Of a stretch of DNA of 64,000 nucleotides, positions 40,901 to 52,233 are shown piece after piece. Every line of letters begins with the position of its first letter. The stretch's first letter is position 1. The DNA comes from Onchocerca lupi (lineage: Eukaryota > Nematoda > Chromadorea > Rhabditida > Onchocercidae), in assembly GCA_028564675.1 (NCBI GenBank), contig JAOVVO010000060.1, forward strand, positions 62,001 through 126,000. Reading direction: 5' to 3'. The position numbers and the translations under genes were made by a program. Under the pieces are notes generated by a model. The model did no database searches. It worked only from the letters and a program-made list of their open reading frames with translations, and was not told where the DNA came from.

Positions 40901-43900
40901 TATATCTATTATCAATCGGAGATTTCTCGTAATTATCAAACCTTATAAGTGCTCATTTGTTGCATATATGTAGCGCTGATCATCATTGATATTGTTGTGC
41001 AAATCAACATGATACCGAAACCCAAAACCACATACGGTAATACGCTTAAGCCAGCACGCGACACCTCATAATTAATATAAACAATCGATGTCAGCAATAC
41101 ATGAATGTGCTTTGGCTTGTATTCACTAAAATTACATAATTTTTTCTTTAAGTCGTGGTTTTTGGAAAGTTATCTTCTTCCAACAATTTTGAATTTAATG
41201 CTTTCTAATTTGATAACAACTATTCGTCCAAAGAGTTATTGTAATTTGCTTTTATTCGTATAAATTTTTGCACATGTAAAAATTGATAATGATTTACTTC
41301 ATTCTCTCCGAAAAGTTCAATCCCAGTCATTATTTGCAATAAATGTTCATAAAAAATGACTTTAGAATTAAGTTAAAAAAAATCTTTTTTTGAAAAAATC
41401 GCCTTATAACTTCTGATTTCCTTACTGATATCATGATTTTTGGAATATTCAAATTCAGTGGATAGTCAAAATCGAATTTTCAAATACTTAGTTGTAAATA
41501 ACTTTTGTCGGAAACCGAAACAAATTATAATATAAATATATTCAATAATCAATTATTATATTAATCGTGACTCATCACTTATAAATTTCATCTTCCTATT
41601 CCACCATTATGTACATTTCTGATCCTCACCTTTGTCTCTCATCCCCCCGCTTTAATACTAAGACATTGTTACTCATGCTTATGTTATTGTTCCTTCGTAC
41701 AATACGCCCATCTCTGTAAACCTCCCCGTTTTTTCCCCGAACGGGTTTTCATATTGGCAGGGGTCATTCTTCCTTTGGACTCGACAACCAATCCGTCTGA
41801 TATTCTGCTACTCCTGCTTTCCTGAGAAAAACGTTTTTTATTGATTGGTTGTGCTGTAACGTCGACCAAGCCGATTTCTGTCTAATTTTGTAATTGGCAC
41901 CCAATAAAGATATTCACTGTCGACTCTTCTGCATTCGTCGATTAAATACTCGAGTTGACCACAACAAAAAAGGATATTCTCTAACATATTTCCCAAGTTT
42001 CCCAAAATTTCCAACAACTTTCTCCAAGAAAAAAAATCAGTGATAATTACGAAATGAACCGTTCGCAGTTATTATGATTGAATAGAAAAAATATAAAATT
42101 CAAATTTGATAACATTTGGATCACTTGCTTTGACGGAAAGAAACGTTGAAATCTCAAATTGATACATTTGTAACAAGCTACAGTATTTAAAGAAAATTAT
42201 TTAAAATAATAAAAATTTGCAAGTATTTCACGATTTTTCAAAATCATCAATACATTTCGGAAAATTTTTCGTTAGTATGAACAATATGCTACGAGCATCA
42301 AGATATTTGTTATACAAATGTTTCAGCAATTGCTAAGTACATAACTTAGATTTAGAAAGAAATAAACATAACTTTCAAACTATTTACAGTATCGCTTATG
42401 GAATAATCGCTGTTGAAATTTCTGCAGAATTTATAAAAAAAGAGCATTACAATTTAAATAATCATTTTGTTTGCCTATATTTTCCGATAGAAAGTATCGA
42501 TGCATTTACATTTTTTCATTATCCATTGTTGACAGAAGTTTAAAAAAACATTATAGAGATAGGCTTTGAAATGGAAACAGTTTGCATAATATAATCCGAA
42601 CAAAAAAGGCTCGTATGGAAAACATGTAGGAATCGAAGAGACGATAAGGGGAAAAAACTTGATCAAATAAGAGTTGATGAGAAAAAACTTAGGTAAGATT
42701 TGATAAGACAGAACTCGATAGGACCAAAATTCTTATCAAGTCTTGATCCCTTATCGGCTTTTCGATTCCAGAATTTTTCCCTCATAGACCTTTTTTGTTC
42801 CCAGGACTTTAAATGCCTCTTAGACGTCCCCAAATTGTCATGTCGAATATTGACCGGATTGGTCCTAATAGAATGAATTATTGGAATCTTGATCAGCGGA
42901 TGGCATTCTACGATGATTACAAAGTTGTGAAATGGTCCAGGTGAAGGAGATTGAAACAGCTAAGATTACATAGTTTCATTGTAACATATGATGTTCATAG
43001 TAACGGTTCTACTATTTTTTCTGGATATTTCGGTTTTCCTGCATTAATATATTCGGAAGAAGAAAAAAAAAAAAAAACTCACTGTTGAAAATATCGAACA
43101 ATGCTCATTTCATACTGTTGTGTTTGTTCAACCGTCCAATTACCTACACGTTCTCCATGATATCTCAATGTAATCATCTTTGCTGATATCATATTTGTGA
43201 TAAAAGGGGCATAATTAATGTCTTCTGCAGCCGAAATATTCATTGTATTATCCATTATTAGCGTCTCGTTTTTTAATTCTATCCCATTGAAATTTATCTG
43301 GAATGGTAATGATCTGAAAAAATCCAAAATGTTTCCTTTCGAATATCTCAAACTTTTTAACCCATCTATTTATGATCAGGATTGTCCATCGTAAACTTAC
43401 TTAAAGAAATTGATGATACATTGTCAAACCCTTTTGTTAAAGTCATTAAATGGTCAGATTTTCGAATTGTCCAGTTCCAAAGATTAGCAATTAATAATAT
43501 CCTCTTGAAAACAATTAATAATGCTTTCAAACTTCCCGATACACTTCCTACCTTATTCCAGCATTATCTAATTACCGTCTAATTCAAAATTAGGAGTTTA
43601 TATTTGATTAGTATTTACATATTTATAATATAATACCTGTATGTTGAAATCTTGCCCGTACATTTTGGAAATCGGATAATTCAAATAAATTCGATCATTT
43701 AATGGTTGATGAGCTCGGAATAGTTCCAATTGTGCTTGGAAGCCATTCTGTAAACTGCTTTTATGATTTTATTTACTTTTTTAACTTGGTGCCAAATAAT
43801 CTGAACAACAAATTCCCTTTATTTAAAAACTTCTGCAACAATAACAACTACAAGTATAATTGGAATAAAATGATCTGCTCATTGAATTTCAATCCGTAAA

Positions 43901-45498
43901 ATTTTTTTAGACTTTGAAAACTTTCAGGACTACTACATTTCCATGTCTTATTTAATTTTTTTCAGAAACTCAATCATGATATTCTTATTTAAGTTTTTAG
44001 TTTGAATCACCGCTTTTTTGCTTTGAATAGCAAAGAAGATTGCGCATAAAATCTGAAGATTTACTATTTTTTCGAAATTTGATTTATGACCCTAATTAAA
44101 AAATTAAAAAACTAATTAAAGAATTAGATAGGAACTACAACAGCCGCGTTACTTAAATTTTTCAAAAAACTCGATCGTAGTATTAGCAAATTGAAATAAA
44201 AAACAAATAAGTAAAATTTTGCGAGGAAAAATTTCAATATTTTTCCGTTGAAGAATTCAATTTAGTGTTAATCAGGTTTAAATATAGGAAAACAAATTTA
44301 GTGCTATCAATCACCAATTTATTATTTAGAAATATGCTCACATAATGCAAACATGGTTTTTCTCTTCCGGTAGGAAAAAAAGACATAAATATGGTTTTTG
44401 AGAATAATTTGCAGAAAATATATTCACAAATCAAAAAATTACATGAAAATGTTGCAACGGAAGATTGAGCATACAGAAATTGAGACAAAATTCATTGAAA
44501 GATTGTTCTTTACCAAGAATATGATTGTATATTGTAAAATTATTCGAAATCAAGTCATCCACCTAAAAATAACACTTTCAATAATTATCTGGCCATAGTT
44601 GTTGAAGATTACCTGGAATGATGGAAATGGTACTTCGATATGTAAATGAAAAATATTGATACTCCTTCGCAGTACACTGTCGAAAGGAAAATTTTGATGG
44701 GAAGAATAAAAAATATTCGGAAAAGGGATCGAATATTTAAAAATTAAGACCCGAAAAAATTGGCCTGATTACAGCGATAAGGCATGATCAAAGTGATCTA
44801 ACTGATTTCTAGATTTTTTTGCTCTTACATACTTCAGTGGCTTCCTTCAGTACTTCTGCTCGTAACACTGAACCATTGTCTTTGGGAACGACAAGAGCCA
44901 TGAGAAAAATTCCTCTGCCATTATTATTACTGAATTCCTCCTGTATTGCGTATTCTTTACGTGAACGTGCTCCATACGGTACGAAACCCATTATGTCATT
45001 TTTATAACTGCAATTTTGACGAACATTTTCCTCAAAAATTTATTCTGCTTTGTACAACTTTGGACAACTTTAATTAAAACAACAACTTAAAATATGCTTC
45101 AAATTCTAATTCTACTTTCCTACACATAAGCAACATCAGTTCTCTTCAAGTTTCAAAAGACTGTTCCTCTCTGAAGACATTAATATTTTTTGTTATTATC
45201 ATTGAAGGATAAAACATAAACTAAATCTAATTCAAGATTTAAAAATAATTGCTGAAAAATTTAGATTTAAGATAAATTTATTTGTAATCGAAATTAAGAA
45301 AAGCAAAGAAACTAACGGTGTAGTGATAATTATGGCGGTGAATGCGACAGATATTAAAATGGGAATGACAATTGCGCTAGTGATATGATCAGCTATGAAA
45401 TAAGACCAACGTTTGTGGAGAAGATTGGCCCATTGAATGAGGCGCGTTTGACCTTCTGGCTCAATGGGAGATGATGAAGAAATGAAGGACAAATTCAT
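34611..45498 (-). CDS. Patched-related (PTR) multipass membrane protein
   Basis: Member of the Patched/NPC1-type family with a sterol-sensing domain. Such proteins act in sterol or Hedgehog-like handling and in cuticle and moulting biology in nematodes. Minus-strand exons: 45498-45317, 45007-44833, 43747-43637, 43297-43083, 41125-40942, 40696-40567, 40361-40258, 40120-39974, 39509-39378, 39101-38964, 38838-38770, 38474-38249, 37947-37842, 37406-37293, 37007-36823, 36632-36508, 36304-36149, 35843-35718, 34977-34836, 34672-34611. The sum is 2829 bases, 942 residues, phases consistent. Landmarks: PYGARSRKEYAI, YPISKMYGQDF, sterol-sensing helices near VLPYVVLGFGIMLI, the signature GVDDAYLMIHAWQRVTREC, EETGPAILVSALTN, and in the second half AMGFSVDIPAHVAYHYINK and ALQASISTSLCLLG. 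The segment between exons 2 and 3 is short for the family, so an exon may be missing. Confidence 0.88.
36508..36650 (-). CDS. PTR exon with two possible acceptors
   Basis: Family spacing (SIMTGIIGLMILMG) demands an acceptor at TTAAAG just before 36632, which is not a consensus site. Eighteen bases upstream a normal TATAG acceptor (exon start 36650) keeps the frame but inserts six residues (EKFSLK) into the transmembrane turn. Either could be used. Confidence 0.5.
38144..38206. repeat. Tandem duplication in PTR intron
   Basis: A 31-33 base unit containing AAATATGTATCAGACG occurs twice in a row, with several differences in the 5' part of the unit. Confidence 0.7.
38566..38641. repeat. GC-rich 76-base hairpin in PTR intron
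   Basis: Arms 38566-38594 and 38613-38641 pair at 27 of 29 positions around an 18-base loop that itself is GC-rich (GCGCGC). The block stands out against AT-rich surroundings, in the intron 38475-38769. It could be a small RNA precursor, a foldback element or a protein-binding palindrome. Confidence 0.75.
41640..41960 (-). mobile_element. Possible retroelement remnant in PTR intron
   Basis: The largest PTR intron (41126-43082) contains a patch of clearly higher GC than its surroundings. On the minus strand it reads TATTGGGTGCCAATTACAAA (a possible primer-binding-like TGG sequence) and then, from 41869, a 61-codon open frame rich in Lys, Arg and Ser (MVDVTAQPINKKRFSQ, KTRSGKKRGG). This order resembles the leader and start of a gag gene. 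No pol domain follows, so this is only a guess. Confidence 0.25.
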
Positions 45499-45799
45499 TG
45501 GAATTAATTGAAAAAGCTAAGGAAGTGATAACTTCGTCTCCGATGTAAAACCTGAATTTGCTTTTTTAGTGAACGTTTTCTTTCTTTAAAGTTTCTCTCA
45601 ATCCGGAAAAAGAATCGTATTTCCTGAAAATCTGAAAAAAAACTTTTAGAAAATATGATTTTTTTTCATATGCCAATGGAAAAAGATGACGAAAAAATAA
45701 GATCTTGATTGTAATACATAAGCAAACTATTAACCGATTAATTATGCACCAATACAATAATCGCCGATTAATGTAATAAAATAAAGACAAAAAAATGAT

Positions 45800-45842
45800 T
45801 AGAGAGAGGGAGAAAGAGAAAGGGAGAGAGAGAGAGAGAGGA
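45800..45842. repeat. GA-rich microsatellite
   Basis: Purine tract of GAGAGAGGGAGAAAG type ending in (GA)n, about 300 bases upstream of the PTR start codon on its non-template side. It could influence the promoter but is common in such genomes. Confidence 0.85.
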
Positions 45843-46935
45843 GTATCAATTAATTGCAGTGTTTAAATTACAAATATCAAACTATTTATAGATGATATTA
45901 CGATTGTACGATCATTCGGACTATCTATTTGGTAATGAATGTTTTAAAAATATTTTTGAGCAAATGAAGAATTCAGTCATTTACGGTAATAGTTTTAGGC
46001 TTCATTTTTTTCTATCATAAACTTTAAATTATGCTCATTACATCACCCACTTTTTACATTCGACATTATTATACATAACAAACAATTGATGGAAAATGTC
46101 AATGAAATGAAATTCAAAATTCGAATAATTTTTCAATTTATTTAAAAAAAAGAGAGAAAAAGTTTAATTGCGGATAGAATGAGCATCATAATTGCGTTAA
46201 GTTCTGAATGAATAATATGTGAAGGTTCTAAAGGTCATATCATTCATGGTGCAAGTGTATTGCTCTCGCAAAAAAGAAAGGAAGATAGAAGTTTGAAAAT
46301 CCATTTTCAACAATCAGCAATTTCTTTTTCTGCCATTTCTCCGATTTCGTTATTCTTTTGCCACTTCTTCTGTCTTCAAACTTTTTAATACTTAGAAAGA
46401 AAAAATCGAATTGATAGAAAAAGAAGAGAAATTAAATGCTAATTAATGAAAAAATAATTTGAATTTGAAGCTTATTTAAGTAAAAAATCAGGAAGTAAAA
46501 CTGACTCTCGTTTTAAGACCATGATATCACATTCATAATCATTGGTGTACTTTACCGATAGGTAATTTTGTCAACATTTGTTATCATTGAATTTTTAATG
46601 TCAAAAAAGCAAAAATTTTAAATTAAAAATTAAACTGCAAAAAAAAAAAATTATCATTATTGTTAGTAATTGTAAATAAATATTAATAACATGAGTGAAA
46701 AATGATTATTTTGAAAGATAAAGATATCAATTTAAACTACACAATTAAATTAATCAATTAATAGAGCTAAGAATTTTTTTTTGTGTGTCATCGCTCTTTG
46801 ACCATTCATTGATATATTTTTTTCCTATTACTATGATGGCGAATCATATGAATATCATATCAATACTATCATTAATCATTCATCGAGAAAGTATTTAGAT
46901 AATAACTTGTGTGAATATGGAATGTTAAGCTATCA

Positions 46936-47018
46936 ATGTTAGAAGACAGTCACTATTGTTCCTTTTCCTTTTTTTATCATGTTAGAAGACAGTCACTATT
47001 GTTCCTTTTCCTTTTTTC
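46936..47018. repeat. 43-base tandem duplication
   Basis: The unit beginning ATGTTAGAAGACAGTCACTA is present twice in a row with a period of 43 bases and essentially no differences, so the duplication is recent. Confidence 0.9.
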
Positions 47019-47772
47019 CGGATTCGAGATTACCTATTTACGTGGCAAGTTTAGAAGAGCAGGAAAAAGAGAATGATAGGAGACGTAAGAAAAGAGACAT
47101 TTCTTTCAAAACTGGCGATTCTTTAGCTGATCATGGCATGAAAAAAAACTAATCGTGGTCTAGCTGATCATGGTCAGCTTACAGAATATTCATCAGAAAA
47201 ATCTGAGCTTTGTTATTCAAGCAACATAATTTCCTTTGTTTGAACAATGGAAATGTCCAGTATGTAATACTGGATTTTTTAAACGTAATAAATATCAAAT
47301 TTGCAAAGTCTCTGAAGAACTTGAAATAAATAAACCTGTATGGAGTTTATTTCACGCATCTGTTAAGCGATTCCTTTCCCTTCTTCTGAGTAACGCTATT
47401 GTGTCACAAAATGTATTGCAATAAGGAGCGATAAACCATTAAATCTAATATCATTTACTTGATTCTCATCTTTAATTTTTTTTCTCATTTTTATCCTGCG
47501 TATAAAATTGATTGTGAATAATTGTAGCATGGGATGTTCAACTTCTTTTTTTTTTCCGTCATCTAATCTGATCAAAGAACTGAATAAATTATTTTATTCA
47601 CAGAAAATGAGCTCATTAGACTAATTTTATTAAATTTTCTTGCTTTTTTAAAGTTTAATTATTGCCCAGTTGTTATTTCAAATGGAAAATTAAAGTGACT
47701 GGAATTTATCAGAAAAAAATTATGATTTTTAAACTCTACTCAAGCACTAGAAAAATGATGCTTATATGGTTG

Positions 47773-48082
47773 TTTATGATGTGTCATTCTTATTGTCCCT
47801 ATTCGTTTAAATTTAAAAATTTTATTACTTCCCACATCTGGACTTTTGTGTAATGCAATTAAATTTCGAGCAAATAAGTCTTTTTTTTTGCACCATTCTT
47901 TAATTAATACAACGAAAATTGTGTCTGCAAAAATTCGACGACTCATTATTAAACGAAGATTTAAAAAAAAAATTACAAAAAAAGTTTCTATAGCGCAGAA
48001 ATATGATGAATCTCTTGATTCAATAATAAATTACTTATTATGAAAAAAAAAAACAATAAAAAAAAAAAAAAAAAAAAAAAAA
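47773..48082 (+). pseudogene. Possible polyadenylated retrocopy fragment
   Basis: An open stretch on the plus strand (including IVPIRLNLKILLLPTSGLLC and, near its end, KKKITKKVSIAQKYDESLD) stops at 48041-48043. AATAAA lies at 48025-48030, and from 48043 an A-rich tract of about 40 bases follows. The order frame, AATAAA, A-tract is what a reverse-transcribed mRNA would leave. I do not recognise the protein and see no target duplication. Confidence 0.25.
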
Positions 48083-49880
48083 CATAACAACTGAAGCGAA
48101 GAATATTTGCAGCCGTGAAATTTTAGAGAGAATTTTGTATTGACAACCAAAAAATATTGATGAAATTATAAAACTCTACAAATATCAAATATAATCGAAG
48201 AGAAACTTTATAAATGTATTCTGTTGGGTCTTGACGACAAAAAGAAAAAAAAAACAGGTTCGTTTGAAAACTAAACATTGCCATGGAATTATTCGAAAAA
48301 CGGAAGAGATAAATTAGATCCTTAGAAAGAAATGAATACTTATCAATCATCATGAAGATAGGACGGATGCTTCTGAACAGACAACTATTGATAAAACTTG
48401 GATTAAAAAGTATTTGTGCAAAGTCATTCTCAACAGCGAGCAAAAAAAAAAATAAGTACGTATTGATTATGTTCAAAATTAAACTATCAAGTGGAAATAT
48501 TTGAATTCATTGTTTCTGAATTTTCCAGAAAACCGTTTCGGATATTTGTTAAGTAATCGTCGTGCAGAGAATGGAACTGCTATTTTTTATCGAAACTGTG
48601 GGGAAAAAAAACTGATTCAAATGACGAAAGGCTGCTGTGATGCTTGATTTGAAATTTTCAGATTCCTTCATTAAAATTTCTTCACCAAGAAATTTCAATT
48701 AAAAGTTTATGTAAATTCAGCTTATACAAGTTTGGCATGAAGCAATCAAAAAAATGTAACAGTGGAAATTTTCGAATAGGAATCGAACTTAAAAACATGT
48801 GGTAGATAGCATGTAGTATGCCATTCATTACCTAAATTATAAAAACTATGGTTTCTTACCCCTGCAAAGTATAGAATACTATAAAATTAAAGTGATACTG
48901 CAATTTTAAAATTTTTGGTTGCACTATGAATAAATGTCGTAAATTTGTTTTTTCTTTAATGAATCAGTAGCAGTTGTAGTTGACAATTTTTGCTGATTTT
49001 TATCATAAATAAAATAATTAAACATGGAAAAAACAAAAAATTTTCGTAAAAGCAACCAGTATCACTTTTTCTTAATTAAATAATCATTTAAAACAATTTT
49101 TTATCAATTCATCTTGTAGAGTTGGTGAGAAGGTTTGTCCAGTAAAACGTGTTAAAAATGATCAAAAGTATTATATTGCTTGAAACCGTCGAGTTTCACG
49201 CTCTTGAATATTCATAGAGCAAATAAAATAGAATGATTAATTTTAGAATTATGATATTTGTAATCAATTCGAATTGGATAATTTTACTATTACCAGTGTT
49301 TTGTACTTCGGAAATAATCACAATCTTTTCTTTTTGATTTTAATTATAAGTGAGAATTGCAATAATAAAGACTCTGGTATAAGTATTTTTTGCAAACATG
49401 CAGTATATCGCATAAAATGAATAAATTATTCTGCGTAATCAATTATAATTAAAAGATGAATGCAGCACTAATTAATTATAAACTTATCACGAAATATATA
49501 ATCATATGTTTATCAGTGAATCATAGAAGAAAATTTACTGAAAAAAAACAATCATCAACAACCGCATCACAGAAGATTAGATTCTGAAACCTGTCGTTTT
49601 GAATATTCAAAACAGGCTGTAGATAATCTATAGATTGTAATCAGTATCATTGTGTCCGAATGATTTCATTGAAACATTTTAATGAAACTACTAATCATTA
49701 TAAAATCATAGTTCTATTACCTAGAAAAATTCACCTTTTTTTTTGTGATACAATTAAAAGTCTAAAGACTCTTTAATAAATTACGTTCTTGATCTATCTT
49801 CCTTGGCATTGGATATATTATGAAAAGAGTCATAAGCCGAGATCTTTGACTTTTTGAAAAATCTGAAAAATTTCTTATGC

Positions 49881-50371
49881 ATCTTTCGGAAAGAATATTT
49901 GAAATTCAAATTATATTTAAGAAATAAGCAAAATACTAGCATTAAGATGAAACAAAATTCCATTATATTTTCAACTACTTTTTCTTGGCAATGCGCATTG
50001 ATGATGCATTTGTAGCATGATATTCATTAAAAATGAAAAAAACAATAATATTTCACCACCCAAAACACTGAATACGTCTCGCACTTTCAGAATCAGTAAC
50101 GCATGCATTCGATTCTTTTATATATTTTTGGCATTCGAATTCTTGAGTGAACTTTCACAGCAAGAAGAAAATAGTGCATTTAAGAAGGAAAGAATATCAC
50201 ATGATTCCACACTTCATCAGGTTAATTATTCTTAACTGAAACAGAAAGAACAGTTATAAATTGAGAAATGAGTAAGAATAAAAAGTTTCGTTTGATTTCA
50301 AAATATGTTGAAATACTTGGAAAAAGTTGCCCGCATTTTTCGGAAAGCATATTTGAAATTCAAATTATAAC
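49881..50371. repeat. Direct repeat pair
   Basis: TTCGGAAAGNATATTTGAAATTCAAATTATA occurs near 49884-49914 and again near 50338-50368 with one difference. The two copies are about 455 bases apart, and each contains the palindrome ATTTGAAATTCAAAT. Confidence 0.7.
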
Positions 50372-51515
50372 AGATTTAGGATGATGCAAATCATTCCATC
50401 GATGATGGAAACAAATCCCACTCATTTTTTCCTTTTTTTTTTTTTTTTTTGCGATTGAACTCGATTTTCGAAATTTTATCTTACAATACTTTACCAGGAT
50501 TACAAATTTTCAGAGCATTGTTTTTGCATTGTTTTTGAAGGAAGGGAACATATGGCAAGTTGCATCAACCCAAAACCATTTTGAGTTTACCCTTCCATTT
50601 ACCATCTTTAAAACATCTATCGTTAAAATTCTTCGGCTTTCAATTCTTTGCATGTATGATATGTAACATGTTAAAGTTTTGCCAATTTCTTCTATCTTAA
50701 TTACATTCTCTCATCGTTTGAAGTAACACTGAAATCAGTTTCTCTTAAAAGTTACAACTGAAAAGAAAGAGGAAGCTACAGATTCCATTCCTGACTATTC
50801 GCAATCTTGAAACGATTGACCTTTTTATTTCTGGTAATCATTGCTTTCCTTCATAATTTCGCATGTTATAGTAAGTTGTTCATTTGACTTCCTGTAAAAA
50901 ACAAGTTTTTATTTAAGCACAGTAGACACCATTCTTGATGTTTGCAGAAGAAAAAAAAGACCAAAATGGTAGAAGATAATTATCGAAGAATTAATCAATA
51001 AAAACTGCAAATAATTACTTTTAAATTATCAAGCTTCAGAAAGTACTGACAATATCAGTATCCTTTCTCTTGTTCGTTTCACTATCATTTAGAAATTTCT
51101 TGCAGAAAAAAAAACTCTTGGATTGAAGATATTGATGAAGAAGAGGAAATGTAATAAATTTCAAAACTTGACTTAGAAGCATCTGAAAAGAAAAGTAAAG
51201 TTTATGATCCATTGAATACGCTTATTGGTTGAAATAGATAAAAATCGTGAAAGCACAACGGAAAAAATGAATTAGACTACGATTTATTTAAAAATTACAG
51301 TTGTCGGAAAGGATTTTTTTCAAAAAATATGTTCCTATTCTTTACCTTATAATTTGCTAATGAATGGAGCAGTATATTTCGATGAATATTAAAACTTCAG
51401 TCGCATACTGACTTGAGAAAATAAAGGAAATGCAAAAGATTCTTGTCACCAAAATCCACTTTACACTGCAATTACCCAAATTATCAGGCCCATCAAAAAC
51501 AACTTAATCATTTTA

Positions 51516-52233
51516 TGCCAGGTAAAATCGAAATGCCGAAATAATCCAAATGTTGTTTATATGGAAATTTTAAAACTTTTCAGACATGTAAGCACTCTAA
51601 ACCATATCGCCCAAAATGGCCTTTGTCCTTCACTCTTCAGTCTGCTAATAGACCTCGTGCGCTCTAGCCAAAGGATTGTAAATGGTTGCAAATCAGTCAG
51701 TTGTCGAATATTGTGGGGACTGAGGTTTGTCTTCTTTGTTTAGATGTTTCAAGAAATTACCTATCTCTTATCCAAACCGATCTTTTGTATGACTAATATG
51801 TGAACCTCGGTCCGCTCAAGGATGATCCATACAAAAAGGGAGCTTTCAGGGACAGCAACATCAGTCTATCAGTATCAGCAGCGGGCATCAGTGACTTAGT
51901 TCAGTCTTCGTTACAGTCAGTACCGTTGGTTCATCAACAGGAGAGGGGCTATGTGGTGGACGGACTGTCGAATATTCGTATCTACAAATCTAGCAGCCTT
52001 CTCCAACTCCACTTCCATCATTATTAATATCAGTGACAATCAGTTCTCAGTCAATATCAAGCGATTTTCAAGATAGCACAAGGAACAGTTCATCAGAAGA
52101 CCACTGTTAGTGTTCTTTATATTCATCATGCATTGTTCATTTCTATTATTTGATATTGTAAAGTGCGATATTATTTAAAATGTCGTGCAAATCTAAGAAA
52201 GGCTATTGTTGACTTCGTGGAGTCACAACACCA
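51516..52233 (+). mobile_element. LTR-like repeat, copy B
   Basis: Diverged partner of copy A (27091-27845), same strand, 24 kb away. The TATA box of copy A is here altered (ATACAAAAAGG at about 51831-51841) and the open frame of copy A is broken, so this copy is probably older or inactive. It ends with the shared block GGCTATTGTTGACTTCGTGG and AGTCACAACACCA. No internal retroelement genes are seen between or beside the copies. Confidence 0.5.

Noticed and set aside
44613..44676. Possible PTR exon INIFHLHIEVPFPSFQ
   Set aside because: Its phases fit neither the upstream donor (phase 0 or 1) nor the downstream acceptor without extra assumptions.
47236..47424. Open frame with KCPVCNTGFF, like a zinc-knuckle start
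   Set aside because: A single CxxC pair, no further domain and no splice context.
48123..48476. 117-codon minus-strand frame
   Set aside because: Phe/Ile/Leu-rich translation typical of AT-rich non-coding DNA, no acceptor or donor context.
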